DNA from: Styela clava
Lineage: Eukaryota > Chordata > Ascidiacea > Stolidobranchia > Styelidae
Length of the DNA stretch: 64,000 nucleotides
Assembly: GCF_964204865.1 (NCBI RefSeq)
Contig: NC_135259.1
Location: 17,804,974 to 17,868,973 of the forward strand
Direction of reading: 5' to 3'
Below the pieces are notes generated by a model. The model saw nothing but the letters and a program-made list of their open reading frames with translations. It searched no databases and was not told where the DNA came from. The first letter of the stretch is position 1, and every line of letters starts with the position of its first letter. Below, one piece after another: positions 50,501 to 62,500 of this stretch. Both the position numbers and the translations under genes were made by a program.

Positions 50501-51638
50501 GATAAACCACTTGGTTGCACACCTGATTGAAAAGTCAAAACTTCCGAATATCGTCCACATTTCTCAGTATCATCCTCTGTAATGCATGCTGCTACTTGTA
50601 TGTTATATCTACTGCCAGAACATAGATCATTCATTGTAAACATTGGAACTGGGCATTGTTCTTTAGAAGGTTCCTTGCCATCTATCCACCATCTCACATA
50701 GTATTTCTCACAGTCATAATCGTCCCATACTACTGTTGCTCTTGTATCTTGTGGTGAATATCCTCTGAGTTCTGGCTTTCCTATTCTGTCAGGATCTGAA
50801 ACATGATTTTACAGTAATTAGAAGTCTCTATATTTCTAAAGTTTGGGTTTGGCAGTAAATATTGAACTTTTATTGGGAATAAGGATGCAATGCTTTTCAT
50901 AACTAACTGAATGAGATTTATTTTTCTTTTTGTATACAAATGTCTGTGTGCAAATGTGGTGTCAAAACCTAATATATGCTCTTTGAAATAAATAAACTGG
51001 AATCCAAATTTGGTCAAATAATGTACCAGATTTGGTCAAATAATGTACAAAATTAGGAAAAAATGCTAGTTTTCCAAGTACATGTAGTGCTATAGGTTAT
51101 AAAATTGGCGTTTCAGAATGTGTGTACCAATATGGTGGTACCATAACTAATTTTTTTCGCCTACTTTACATCAACTTGTGTAATAGGACTAAAAACTCTG
51201 AGCAGAGGGGATATTCACTACTTGGCTCACACAGACAGTCCCTGAACTCGTAATGGAACTGAAATGTGAAAAATCGGAATAAACCTACCGGTAACCCTGA
51301 CATGGTACACGGTACTACAGGAGTACCATAAAAGTTATTGGTGGGGGGGGGGGGGTAATTACATTTAGACATACAGCATAACAATCAATCGATTTTGCGA
51401 TTCATCGTCAAATGAGGGATTCAGAATTCTATATATTTTCATTTAATTTCTGAATATGACATTATAGTCTCTGTTTTGGTAGGTTGGTTGAGGCTTAAGC
51501 ATTAATATTGCATCAATATCTGTAATTAGAATAGTATAGCGATTCAACAGTAGACATTCGTGCAATTTTATTCAGCAATGAAAAATCAAAATATTATCAC
51601 TTTTACTCACACGTAGCAATGGGTGTTTGTTTGTCCAT
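36949..51638 (-). CDS. 14x FN3 array protein with C-terminal NACHT-like NTPase
   Basis: Exons in transcript order: 51638-51611, 50795-50523, 50186-49911, 49221-48949, 48607-48332, 47587-47330, 46539-46267, 45657-45403, 44954-44679, 43629-43372, 42740-42450, 41553-41296, 40613-40329, 40087-39830, 39530-39291, 38555-36949. Every junction is GT/AG, phase 1, and the sum (5385 nt) is divisible by three: 1794 aa. Exons 2-15 each encode one FN3 domain of 80-97 aa (W-x-Y core, PG..Y.V.V.A and a C-terminal F.TG or IWTC). Exon 16 is the NTPase. No signal peptide or membrane segment is visible, so the protein is probably cytosolic. The exon order is well supported. The 28-nt first exon (MDKQTPIAT) is the weakest part; it is chosen for its ATG, GTGAGT donor, correct phase and likeness to MDEQ in the neighbouring paralogue. 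Sensing or immune function is inference from STAND architecture. Confidence 0.75.
41871..42165. mobile_element. hAT-like element in an intron of the FN3-NACHT gene
   Basis: 295 bp, ends CAGGAGACGGCAAAAATTTT and inverted CAACGGTGGGCAAACCGCGG, with a perfect 8-bp target-site duplication ACCTATAC at 41863-41870 and 42166-42173. 'agagccgcat' words repeat inside. It lies between the eleventh and twelfth exons of FN3 type II and I. Confidence 0.8.
43150..43311. repeat. Foldback-family repeat in an intron
   Basis: Short, nearly symmetrical copy: TATGCGAACCAAGATAGCAG, ACACCGGATCGTAGTATGTG, then inverted CCTGGTACACATAATACGAT, TCGGTGTCCGCCATCTTGG, TTCACATACTACCGAAGTAC. The loop is only about 40 nt. 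Confidence 0.75.
44012..44365. repeat. Two foldback-family copies in an intron
   Basis: Copy 1 starts GCTCCCGTAGTATGTGAAAC, AAGATGGCGGACACCGG and closes with CCTGGTACACATACTACATT near 44200. A second partial copy starts CTGCCGTAGTGTGTGTACC (44282) and ends CATACTTCTGGAGCGCC (44360). Confidence 0.65.
47980..51135 (-). repeat. Recent tandem duplication of a two-FN3-exon unit
   Basis: Units of about 1.57 kb at 47985-49557 and 49560-51135. Each holds one type-I FN3 exon (273 nt) and one type-II FN3 exon (276 nt), with their introns also nearly identical. Both units start with 'ctctataacatagcttcatatag', and the far end is marked by 'gtgtaccaatatgg', a foldback-family end. Exon sizes and phases are unchanged, so the copy adds two domains in frame. 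Confidence 0.85.
51118..51340. repeat. Foldback-family repeat at the duplication edge
   Basis: Contains 'gtgtaccaatatggtggtac', 'cacagacagtccctgaactc' and CATGGTACACGGTACTACAG. A 13-nt G-run (about 51342-51354) follows. It sits in the first intron of the FN3-NACHT gene. Confidence 0.65.
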
Positions 51639-52057
51639 TTTTCAAGCGATTCCGCTTCTACAAATTCCCAAAACTGTAACAAAGACACATTGTCATTTCG
51701 AGCAACACAAAAGTTATATGCAATCGAACCTTGATGTCTGTCATACCAGCCATACTGGCACAAGAATTTTTAATGTTGTAATCTCAAGCTGGTAGTTCAT
51801 CTTATCTGTTTTCAATTTAAAACCGGTTTGGATCAGCCATGTAAATACAAGTTTTTGCATAGCTTAAAGTTCAAGAATGTCAAAATTGCTTGTTACCAAT
51901 CCATGGAATCTTTAATTTAACAAATTATATATTTAAAATATATATTATAGGTTCTAAAATTCGGTAACAGAATAGAGTCAAATTTATTTCACCGTTTTGC
52001 AAAGGATTGTACACATTTATGTTTGAGATGATATTGGGGCGAAGAAGATATGTACAT

Positions 52058-52298
52058 CAGAGGTGTGCAACCTGTGGCAATGGTCCGAATGCCCACAAGG
52101 AAAAATTATGGGACCCGCGGACGATTGTCAATTTGGAATAATGTGTGGCTCGCGAAACTCGCGAAGCTTACAAAGCATTTCATAAGATCAATAACCAAAT
52201 ATTTTGTGCCTGTAACTACTAGAAAGCCTGTTAAATTAACGTGCAGTCGGCGGTTTTATTCTGTTATTTGCACCTGTATTAAAGGTTGCATACCCCTG
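52058..52298. mobile_element. hAT-like non-autonomous element (241 bp)
   Basis: Ends CAGAGGTGTGCAACCTGTGG and inverted CAGGGGTATGCAACCTTTAA. Outside lie ATGTACAT (52050-52057) and ACGTACAT (52299-52306), an 8-bp target-site duplication with one difference. Confidence 0.75.
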
Positions 52299-52911
52299 AC
52301 GTACATCATTAAAAAAAATTCAAAAATAAGGTCTTTTCACCCAGCATTCAGTTTTTATGCTAATTTTAGCAACAATGGCAAATAATCAGCGTGAAGGCAA
52401 TGATGGAATAAATACAAGATTGGAGAGGGCTAATTTAGGATGGGGCGGCGGTAGGTACATCTTACTTATCTTATTGGATTCACCATTATCTGATTATCCT
52501 TTTAATTCGATGTCAAGCAATTAATCAATATTTATAAAAAAAATTATCAAAATAAAAAACTGTACCTTTTCTAACAAAACCCTTGTCTTTTGAAATACAT
52601 ACAAATGCTTGCAATTCAGAATATGTTGCCACCGTTGTTTACTTGTCAGTATTATTTAGTAAGTAAAAATAGCCCAGTATTGAATACTTTAAGATTAGAC
52701 ATCTGAAAGCAGAAAAAACACAAATTAGCATGACAAACAAATTAATTCTATACATTACCTAAAAACTTGCATAAAAATTGAACAAAAATACATACTGATA
52801 TAATCAATTGTCACAAATTATTTTTGCAAATCGGACCATTTGACAACTTTTTATATTTATGTTTTGTAAACATTTGAACTTTTAGTATTGCTTATAATTT
52901 CTTTTAATTCA

Positions 52912-53640
52912 TTTTCACAGAGAATTGAGAGGTATAGAATGAAAAAAATATTAGCTATTTACATTGCATCTCAAACCCCCCAAACTATTATCGCAATGTA
53001 TAAATATAAATATAATAGCTTCTTATACAAGAATTAGAAATAAGTGAATAAAATTCTTCAAATATATGCTAATATTACTCATATCCAAATATCTTCCTAG
53101 ATTCAAAAATAAACTATTTGAACAAATAAGTGCAATTAAAAATCAGTAATTTCCATTTAAAGTATCACTTATATTTGGCCATATTGTTTTGGAAAATTAT
53201 AATTGTACAAATTTGAATACGACAAATGTTAAAGGTTGATTTTTGAATTGGCATAGTTTCATTGTAACTATAAGATCATTTTCACAGAGAATTTAGTGGT
53301 AAAAAAAAAGAAAAAAAAAATATTAGCTATTTACATTGCACCTCAAACCCCCTCAAACTACTATCGCAATGTATAAATCTAAATATAAGAGTTTTTTATA
53401 CAAGAACTAGAAATAAGTGAATAAAATTCCTCAAATGTATGCTAATATTACTCATATTAATATATCTTGCTAGATTATATAGAGTATTTGAGCAAAAAAG
53501 TGCATTTAAAAATCAGTAATTTCCATTTAATGTATCACTTATCTTTGGCCATATTGTTTTGGCAAATTATTATTGTAGACAATTTGAATAAGATAATTGT
53601 CAAAGGTTAATTTTTGAATTGGCATATTTTCATTGTAACA
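52912..53640. repeat. Tandem duplication of about 360 bp between FN3 genes
   Basis: Two units (about 52912-53275 and 53276-53640) share 'tattagctatttacattgca', 'tatcgcaatgtataaat', 'gaaataagtgaataaaatt', 'aaaaatcagtaatttccatt' and 'ttggccatattgttttgg'. Non-coding. A diverged relative lies at 58530-58800. Confidence 0.75.
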
Positions 53641-54018
53641 ATAAGGTGCAAGAATAGCTGTAAAATGGCCCTCTAAAATAGTAGTTTTATTTAAAACTCA
53701 CAAGGAACATTATTGGAAAAAGTATGATGAAAAAATACATGAAGCTACCAGTATGTGGTTTTTACTGTGATATATAAATTCCCAGGAGTGTAACAAGAAA
53801 GAATAATTCACAAACGATCACATATTTATTTATGTATTACACAAATCCACAATTTTAACAAGTCATTTTCTTTTATAAGAAGCTGTTTTTATTTATCATT
53901 ATTTCAGTCCTATTTTTCATTTTTTAGCATTCTTGCATATTGACCTAGTTATGACTATAATAAGTGGTATAGTTTTGAAATGGTTTATAAAGTTCTTAGT
54001 GAGGCATAGATAATCCAA

Positions 54019-54024
54019 TTTATT
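54019..54024 (-). promoter_or_regulatory. Candidate polyadenylation signal of the 4x FN3 gene
   Basis: AATAAA on the minus strand, about 250 nt after the stop codon at 54272. Nearest clear candidate. Confidence 0.35.
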
Positions 54025-54271
54025 GTATTATTGAATAGGTGGGACCAGGGGCCATCATCTAATATTTGGCAACAGCTTTTCAAACATGTGACCCATTAAA
54101 TTTATCCTCCCGGACATGGTTATTCCAGTTTCGCATAATGGTTGGATTATCAAGTAATTTTTAAATACAATAAATAGGGAAGTTTATAGAGGGGTTACTG
54201 ATATCACAATGGTGGCGGATACATGCATCATAATAAAACTGTTTATGTGAAGGTAGGTTATCAATTCATTT

Positions 54272-57200
54272 TTAGTTTTTGACAAAGTGAGCTTTTTGAC
54301 TTTCTAGAGTTCCATAAATAGCAACTACATAAATGTAGTAAGATTGGCCTGGTTGAAGCTCACTCAGCACTGCAGTGTGAGTTTCGGTCTCTATTGTCGC
54401 TGCTTCTTTCCCTTTTATATCATTTGCCACAATCCGATATGTCTTTTTAATCACCGTGTCAGGATCATCATACTTCACGATAAAACTCCTTGCTTTAGAT
54501 TGAGGGTTTGGTGTGACCTTGATGTTGATAGGAGCAGAGGGAACTGAAATAAAATATTCTGAATATTACCATGGCTCACCTAAACTGCATATAGCTATTC
54601 CAGATATTGAGGTAACAAAGTATCCTCTTTTAAAGTAAACGCCAAGTAGGCTGTTGGAGATAACTAAACCTAAGCATATTTCAAAATAATTTTTTTATGT
54701 CTGTATTTCGCTTGATTCTTTCATTTCATTATTCAAACAATATTTTGAAATCTATTAATCTTTATATGACTGCATATATATTAAACTTGGGTTAGGGTCG
54801 TAAGAATCATAAGATAAATATCATTTCCTTTCATCTTCATCTAATTGTCTGTTATAGTTGATGACACGGAACACGAGACTGTGCAGTAAGAGCAATTAGT
54901 AAATTATAATATCTGTGATAATCCTGATTCCAAGTTTTTTTTAATAAAATTTGGGTGCTCCCGAAGTATGTGCGCCATCTTGGTGCACATATTTCCGGAG
55001 CGCTACAATTTGTATCAAATTACCTGTAACATATTCAATTTCTGCACTTTTCTCACTTTCCCCTGCAGCGTTTAAAGCTGCCACTCTGAACTTGTAAATC
55101 GTAGATCTTTTCAATTTGTTGAAGTAGAAATAGTCCTCTTTAGTTTCAATCACTTCCTGCATGTCCCAGTTTGCTGCCCAAAATATTCTGTAATTCTTTG
55201 GTCTGATTTCGTTGTGCTTCCATGAAAGTTTCAGCCCATCATAAAATTCTTCTGTTTTTACATCTACCGGAATTTCAGGATCTATTTCGAATAAATGAAA
55301 GGTAGTGGTATAATTCTTGCTGTTTTTTATTATAGCGATGCGGTTCTATTGAGCATCTTGAACATGCATGGTATCACATTGCTAAAAGGACGGAAACGAA
55401 TTACAAAAAAATATTAAATGTGATAATTGCAGAAGTTTTCATCATTAAATAATGGTCCAAGCGAGCTTAATGACTTTTCTTTCAAGTGAGATTAAAAGAA
55501 ACAACCCATTTAGATCTATAGCCACAAAACTAATTGTCTTTTATTTTTTATGTTATACAACTTACATGTCTGAATCATTCTGGGGAAATTTGCAAAATCG
55601 CTCTTGAGATCACCAACTACTGCTGCCACTTGAATGTTATAAAATTGTCCAGGTGTAAGTCCTTCTATCAATGCAAAATTTTGCCCTTTTTTTGTTTCGA
55701 TGAGTGCTATCTCACTACCACTGATGGGCTGAACCGATACCAGATGGTCTACTTGTCTTGTATTTGCATTATCGAACTGAACCATAAGATGGTCATGAGG
55801 TGATGGTTCATAATTCATGACCTGAATATTAACAGGGCACTCTGGTCCTGAAAATGTTAAAAATTTATTTTCATTTAGAAAATTATAATGTACTTCACGT
55901 TGTTAGCAATGTTAGATGACCAGTTTAAAGATAAACTGAGCGAGGTGTATTACATAATATATGGTTTAAGTCAGCAACCCTCAAACTTTTTTTCATGCGA
56001 TGCCAAATTATCGGGGGAAATAACTGGCAAAAAAAATTACTGCCTTTAAATAAAATTCAATTTTGTGATCGTTAATATGTGTTTAATGGCTTTTGAAGTT
56101 TGTAAACATGTAGGGCTGCAGCTCACAAAATTAGTAGTATGGCTACTTATACTGTTAGGATTATATAAAGTAAACAACATAAAAATGTGGAATGGATTTA
56201 TTGATTCATATACACAGCAATATGTTAAATATTTACACCATATATTAGATATGTTTAACACAATTCTGTTAATTTTTGGGGCGCACTTAGCAAATCGCCA
56301 CGACATACTAGTGCCCCCTTTGAAAACCGTTGTTTTTTCCAATGATAATATTGTTGACAAGTTCTAACAAAGTAATTGGTAATTTATATTTATTAGCATC
56401 AGTGTCTTAATAATAAATTTTTATTTAGGTATCAGTTTAACACAATATTAATATTTTTCTCTACTGATCACAAATTAAAATTTACTAAAAATTATTTACT
56501 AACCAGTTTCGAATTTGATGATATTGGAAGGAATCGAGCAACCTGCTTTATTAATTAGAATTGCATTGACAAAATACGTGGAACCTTTCTTCAATTTTGT
56601 CAGAGGATATTGTCTTCCGTGTGCTTCAAATTCCCGCTTATCGGTTTCATCTGTCCAGCAATATAATTTATACATTTCTTCGCTGTAAAAAATGAAAGCA
56701 ATTTCTTTATTTACATGTCTGGAAAATTTAGCAGACTTTGTACATAAACGATATTAAATCAAATTAAAGTACATAAAATTTTTGCAAAATTCCTAAACAT
56801 TAACACTGCATTTTACTGTTCGATTCCAAATTTGTAACCAAAATTTAAAAAAATTATAATCTCAATATTACATTTATCGGAAAGCAGTCTTATGACAAGT
56901 TACACGAGGTTCTCATTCATTTTGTTATTTCTAGGAAACATAACAAATTGTAATCATTCATCTTACTCTTGAGATGGAGTTTCTTCCCATGTCACCCAGG
57001 CACATAATGGATCATCTTTATCCCATTCTACATTTTCTGCCAGATTCGGAGCAGAAGGATCTAAAATATAAAACCACTGGGCATTAAAAAGTATACATCA
57101 CCCGGTAAAGCCAATGTAGCTTAATCACATTTTTTAGAAATAGAGTTTTTCGATATGTTGTTATGAACCGGGGGCCATCTTCAAAACTGTACCTGTTTTA

Positions 57201-57423
57201 ATTTTGATTTTAGGTATTGCCATGTGTCTGTGTTTAGTTTTTGCTGTTAAAACCAAACTATTACAAAATTGCGATCTCAATTGCTTAAAATGTTACATAA
57301 GCTACCGGTAATTAGATTTTACCTCTCATTAAAAGATTTGTGAATCTTATTTTACTTACGAAGCACACACATTCCTCCATCTGTCATTGGTTGTTTTACA
57401 CATGCTTCATCCTGCTCGTCCAT
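54272..57423 (-). CDS. 4x FN3 protein without NTPase, paralogue
   Basis: Exons: 57423-57360, 57060-56967, 56682-56504, 55847-55566, 55281-55024, 54543-54272 (1149 nt, 382 aa). All junctions are GT/AG and all phases agree. The start is MDEQDEACVKQPMTDGG; the exon begins a little upstream, in 5'-UTR, perhaps at an acceptor-like TATAG (57438). FN3-1 is split by an extra phase-2 intron (exons 2 and 3: NVEWDKDDPLCAWVTWEE, then YKLYCWTDETD...PSNIIKFETG). FN3-2 to FN3-4 are single exons. The last ends in frame at SQKAHFVKN and stop, about where sibling domains continue to a donor. No signal peptide and no membrane segment. It could be a functional short form, a decoy for the FN3-NACHT protein, or a truncated duplicate. 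Confidence 0.7.
55973..56330. mobile_element. hAT-like element in an intron of the 4x FN3 gene
   Basis: Ends CAGCAACCCTCAAACTTTTT and inverted CAACGGTTTTCAAAGGGGGC. No target-site duplication found. Frames of about 100 aa on both strands inside it are not conserved with anything I recognise. Confidence 0.6.
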
Positions 57424-57439
57424 GCTTGGTTTTATTACT

Positions 57440-59500
57440 ATAAAACTAAATAATTAAATATATCAATCTGAAATTTCAATCAAAAATGAAACACTAATTT
57501 TACTTTCAGATTATCATAGTGAGCAAGCTGAATAATACAATCTACAAGTCTGTGAAACAGAATATGAATTTAGCAAACAATGAACATTGACCAGGTTTAC
57601 GATAGAATCAGTTAACAAATGGAATGACGGAATATACAGGGTGTCTCAAAAGTAAGTATACACTTTTAATTTTGATTTGCTTTTAAGGTACTCATCATAG
57701 AGCGTTCATTTCTTCAGAAAACATAGTATGGATAAGTAGTAAAATTTAGGTATTGTTTGCATTTTTCATCAACCCAAGTTAAATATGAGACCAGAGGGAA
57801 TTACAGAATATATATCAGCTTGGCACAGCTTCAGTATATACCAACCCAGTGTTGACAAAATAAATATTTAAGTTCATTATGCCAAAAAATTACTTTACAA
57901 AACAATTTATATTTGAAATTATAGGTATCTTATCCTAAATAATGTGTCAGGCATAAACATAGTTTACAGAAATCTTTAGAAAAAGCAGTGAAATGATGAT
58001 CTGAAAATGATAAAACATACAGTAACAATGCGATCAACAAATAATATCATTTTCAAAATTAAATATTGAAAAAAGGTAACCAAACATAAGCACTTTTTAA
58101 TAACAATTCACCTGACAACAGCAAGATATATACCAAAAGTTGAAAGAACTACATGAATGTAATTATTCTATTAAATGAATACACCATATGAACAAGCGGC
58201 ATTATCAACTTTCCTCTCTCCCAGGATAAATATGTAAATTTTATCCTATCCCATTTGTAATCTACAGTGCTGTGGCTGGGCAAATGCACAGTTGAATCTT
58301 AATAAAAATTGCAGATTCACTCAAATTGGAAACTGTACAAACATCCACAAGTAATGTTTTCTACAACAATTTTGGTTAAATTTTAAATTGGCTTTTTTTT
58401 ATTAAATGTTGGTTTTATTAGAACCCACAAGAAACAAGTACAAAGTCTCAAAAGTCAGTCTTGTCAAAATTGCATTTTTGATTTTTTAATCAGCCTCTTC
58501 GCAAATTTATTTGAAACGGTCACAAAATTTTTAGCTAAATAATCCAATTCATTGTACTAACAGGAGTTGGTGATCACAATTTTACACAAACTATTATCAC
58601 AATGCATGAATCAATAATTTCCATTCATTTTTTATATTTTGGACATATATTCCCGATTATAAGGCTGGATTTTGAATTGGCGTATTTTTATATAGGAATA
58701 GCTGTAAATGGTCTTCTGAAATAGTGGTTTTATTTAGAGCTCACAAGGAACATATCATATATAAAGTAGTATATAAAGCTACATAGTTTTCGTTGTGATA
58801 TACAATATATCCGCTGAACTGCAATTGAAGCGTTTTGCTTCAGTTGTTTCCACAGCACTTTCATTCATGTTTGCAGTTAATTCTACAGTATTATATGTAA
58901 TTCTGCAATATTTACATACCGGTACAAGTATTCAATGATTACAATTGAATATTTAGAAAAAAAAAGCATAGGCATTATTTGAGCAATGTAAATTAACATA
59001 GTACAGATATAAATAAAAAAACTTATCTTAAGCAATATTAAACTGTGATACTGTGGTAAAATACATAAGATACATCTCTGTACTGTTCATGTTGAATGCA
59101 ATATGTTGTTCCAGTGCATGATTTATGGGGTGATATTATGAAACATAATGCATCCCCTGCACATATTATAAAACTAGAATGAAAATATACATATACATGA
59201 ATATATGTTATACATATTAGGCTACATAGCGTTAACTTCAAATATTGTTCAGTAGGATTTTAATAGAATGTCCTTATACAGAAATTAATAGATGGTTCAC
59301 CAGGTGGTGCATTAGAAAAATCATCAGGGTTTAAATATAACTTTGCAACATACACATAAACATGTAAATCAATCAAATTTTCATCAAAATAAATCTTACT
59401 TGTATTAACATAAGCAGATAAAAGAATTGTAATTTCAGAGTGAATTTACGGTATATAAAATCCAATCATGCTCATTTTAAGCAATTGAAAATAATACTAA
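57440..59500. other. Region between two FN3 genes
   Basis: It should contain the promoter of the 4x FN3 gene. 58530-58860 resembles 53150-53780: 'caataatttcc', 'ggattttgaattggc', 'aatagctgtaaa', 'aatagt.gttttatttag', 'ctcacaaggaacat', 'tgtgatata'. This marks an old duplication of 3' flanks. No further exon is recognised. Confidence 0.5.
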
Positions 59501-59511
59501 ATGTAGATCTT

Positions 59512-59517
59512 TTTATT
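59512..59517 (-). promoter_or_regulatory. AATAAA overlapping the stop codon of the third FN3 gene
   Basis: The minus strand reads TTCCAATAAAAAGATC across the stop codon. If used, the 3'-UTR would be only about 20 nt, which is unusually short. A later signal is possible. Confidence 0.3.
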
Positions 59518-62500
59518 GGAAAGCAAATTTACTTTCTTTGCCACAAAACAGAGTTTGGACATTAATTTTATAAGTTTGACCAGCTTTTAGGTCATTGAAT
59601 ATATATGAATATTCTTTAGTTGTTGCAGATCTAACGTCCTTGACCATGGGAGAGGTACAGCTTGCTACTACCTTGTATGATTTCAAAATATCAAAATCGT
59701 CGTCAAATTTTGCAATCATGCTTGTTGTTGGATTCTTTTCATTAGGCTTTACTTGAATATTACGAGGTGGAAGTGGATCTGAAATGGGATAATATTGTAG
59801 ATAATTGTATTTCAGCTGTTGCCATATATATAAATGGAAAACAGGTTCAAGGATGTGTACTAAGATATATTTTACAGAATGAAAATAGGTTATATTTTAA
59901 CTCATATAAAATAGTGGAAATGAAATTATATATACAAGTCATTTTTAAAATTAGTTCTACACCTTATTTCGCCAAATAAGTGAAATTGTACACAATGCCA
60001 AGAATTAACAATACCTGTTATGAATGTTTTCCACTGGCTAAACTTCCCACAACCAGACTCATTTGTAGCAGCAACTCGGATACTGTAACAATGAGCAGGT
60101 TTCACAAACCGAATTTTAAATATTGGCTCATGCGTAAAATCCTCTGTTATTGTATCATTTCCCACTCTCCACTGCACTTTGTATTCGTCTGGCTCAATTT
60201 TGAGAGCAGCCCACTTGAAAATAACAGCTCCAATTGTTTCATCAAAATCTGATTCCAAGTTTTGGATTTTTTCTGGCACTAAACATCAATTTTTAAAATG
60301 GGTGAACAATAATCAAATTACTAGAATAAATACAAAATTAACAATGTTAATCAGTTTTAAGAGTAAATTTTTTAAGTAAATTAATGAGGCCAACTACATT
60401 TTCCACTCGAAAAATTAAAAAAATCTATTATTTAAAATGAAGATCGTTAAATGATTTAAATCAATTTGCAAATGTCATAGTAATCAAATGAAGAAATTTT
60501 TTATTGACTATTTGCTAATACTCAATACTGTCCGTATTATCAGTTACTCTGACACAATATTATATTGTTTACATCTCAATAGTTACCTGCTATTTTTCAA
60601 TAGTGATTCTTTAACATTTAGAATATTACTTATCGGGTTCTGAGCAATTTCACATAAAAATAAACAATGAGCAATGATATATAGAAAATGAACTTACAGG
60701 TTTTCACATATCCGTCGTTCACTGCTGCCTCACTCTTTGTATCTTCCACTATAGCCGTGACATTTATAGAATAGGATTCTCCAGCAACCAAATCTTTTAA
60801 CGCTACCTTGTGTTGATTTGTGTCAATGCTTTTCTTTTCCAATGCTTTTTGTAGTGGTTCTGCTGTAACCTCATATTTTTTTTGAAATATAGAGTTGTCT
60901 TTGAATTCTACTATGAAGCCATGGATATCACCATTTGGAGTAACCACAATATTAGTGGGCGCTTCTGGTTCTGAGTAAACATAAAAGAATGGGCATTAGG
61001 TTTATTTCTGTTTCATTGCTCATTTTGGTCGATAGGGAAGCTTCAACCATATTTGCTTGGTAATGCAATATGATAGCGCTTATTAAAGGTGGGATTCCAA
61101 ATCTGACAATTGCTAGGGGATTTGTCAGTCATTTCGCGAAAGATTTTCAGCAGATAGATAGCAAATCTAAATCTGAACCTTTTTTAGGCCGCTTCTCTAA
61201 AGCCATTTTGCATGGGTATTTTTAAAATAATTTCTTTCGTCAACCATTAAGCCCTAAAGCTTCATTTATGGCTTTTTATAAGCGTGTGCTATAGTTCTAT
61301 TCGGCGATATATCACACACAGCTCTAATAATATTTTTTTTATGCGATAAAGTTTCAAAAATTTCTAATAAAAAACCTTGGTCTTGGTCTTGAGTGTCCAG
61401 TAAAGGGTTAATATTTATTCCTAATTAAATAATTTTTATTTCGCCGTTTTCTTGAAGTTTTTACCAACAGAACAATACCAAAACGACTATTATAACATAA
61501 GTGGTTGAAAATGGTTACGCATTTGTATTTACAGAATTTTCAAGTTCAATGCTTCACTTGGCAATTATGATGACGTCACAGCGCGTAGAAAGACGTGAAC
61601 AATCCAATGAGCGCCGTTACGCGTGAAAATTACCATTACTTTTACGTTTTTTTCACGTTTAAAAAACCTCGATACCTATTCCAAGTATGGTGCAGTCAAA
61701 ATCATATTTAGCAAAACATCACATCTCATCATGATATGTATGACTGAGAATACATGCTAAACCAATAACGAGAATATCGGTCAGAGACCGAAGACTTATC
61801 GATCGAAAGTTAGGGGATCCCCAAAACAGAAACTGCGGTTTCGATTCGAAAAATTCTGCAAACCCGAACTGGATTGTTTTGAATAGTTTTCAGCCAATAT
61901 CAAAAATGTAGGAAACAATAGCCAACTCCCCATGTCGTCGTCAAAATACTACTCGAAGAAATACTTTTATGAAGAATTCTGCAAATCCGAACTGGATTGT
62001 TTGATTAGTTTCCAGCCAATAACCTATTTACCAATCCTAAATTTTGTGTCAAATCCAACGGCGCTAACCCGGGTTGCGACGGTTATTCAAACACAGCCTA
62101 GCGATATTTTGGTGAGGAATTCTGCAACCCCGAACCTGATAGAGGGATATGGAAATTGCTTAAACTTTAAAGAGTAATTATAAATAACGAGGTACGATCT
62201 CACGGCTTGTATCCTTCGCTCTGACTCAATAGCGCGGAAAATTTCCCGAGGGAAACTTGCGCATCGCGACGACGTCAAAGTTACAAGAGAGATATGGACA
62301 ATGCTTAAAGATTAATCACGAGATACGATCTAGCGGTGTGTATCCTTCGCTCTGACTCACTAGCATGAAAACTTGGGAATAGGACACGCACACACACATT
62401 CAGCGCGTCTCGAAAATCTCTCGCTTTGTAAAAACCCAGATCTCTTCATCACTAATTAATTAATAACTCACTAATTATACGACATAATTCATCCAAAATC

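Noticed and set aside
51572..51763. Minus-strand 63-codon frame over the proposed first exon of the FN3-NACHT gene
   Set aside because: It has no ATG start and would leave the donor in phase 0, which does not fit the phase-1 acceptor at 50795. The overlapping MDKQ frame fits.
56065..56367. 100-aa frames on both strands
   Set aside because: They lie within a hAT-like element in an intron, and no protein family is recognised.
59038..59241. Minus-strand frame MKLTLCSLICITYIHVY, which looks like a signal peptide upstream of the 4x FN3 gene
   Set aside because: No splice donor in a suitable phase links it to 57423, the composition fits random AT-rich DNA, and the MDEQ start is simpler.
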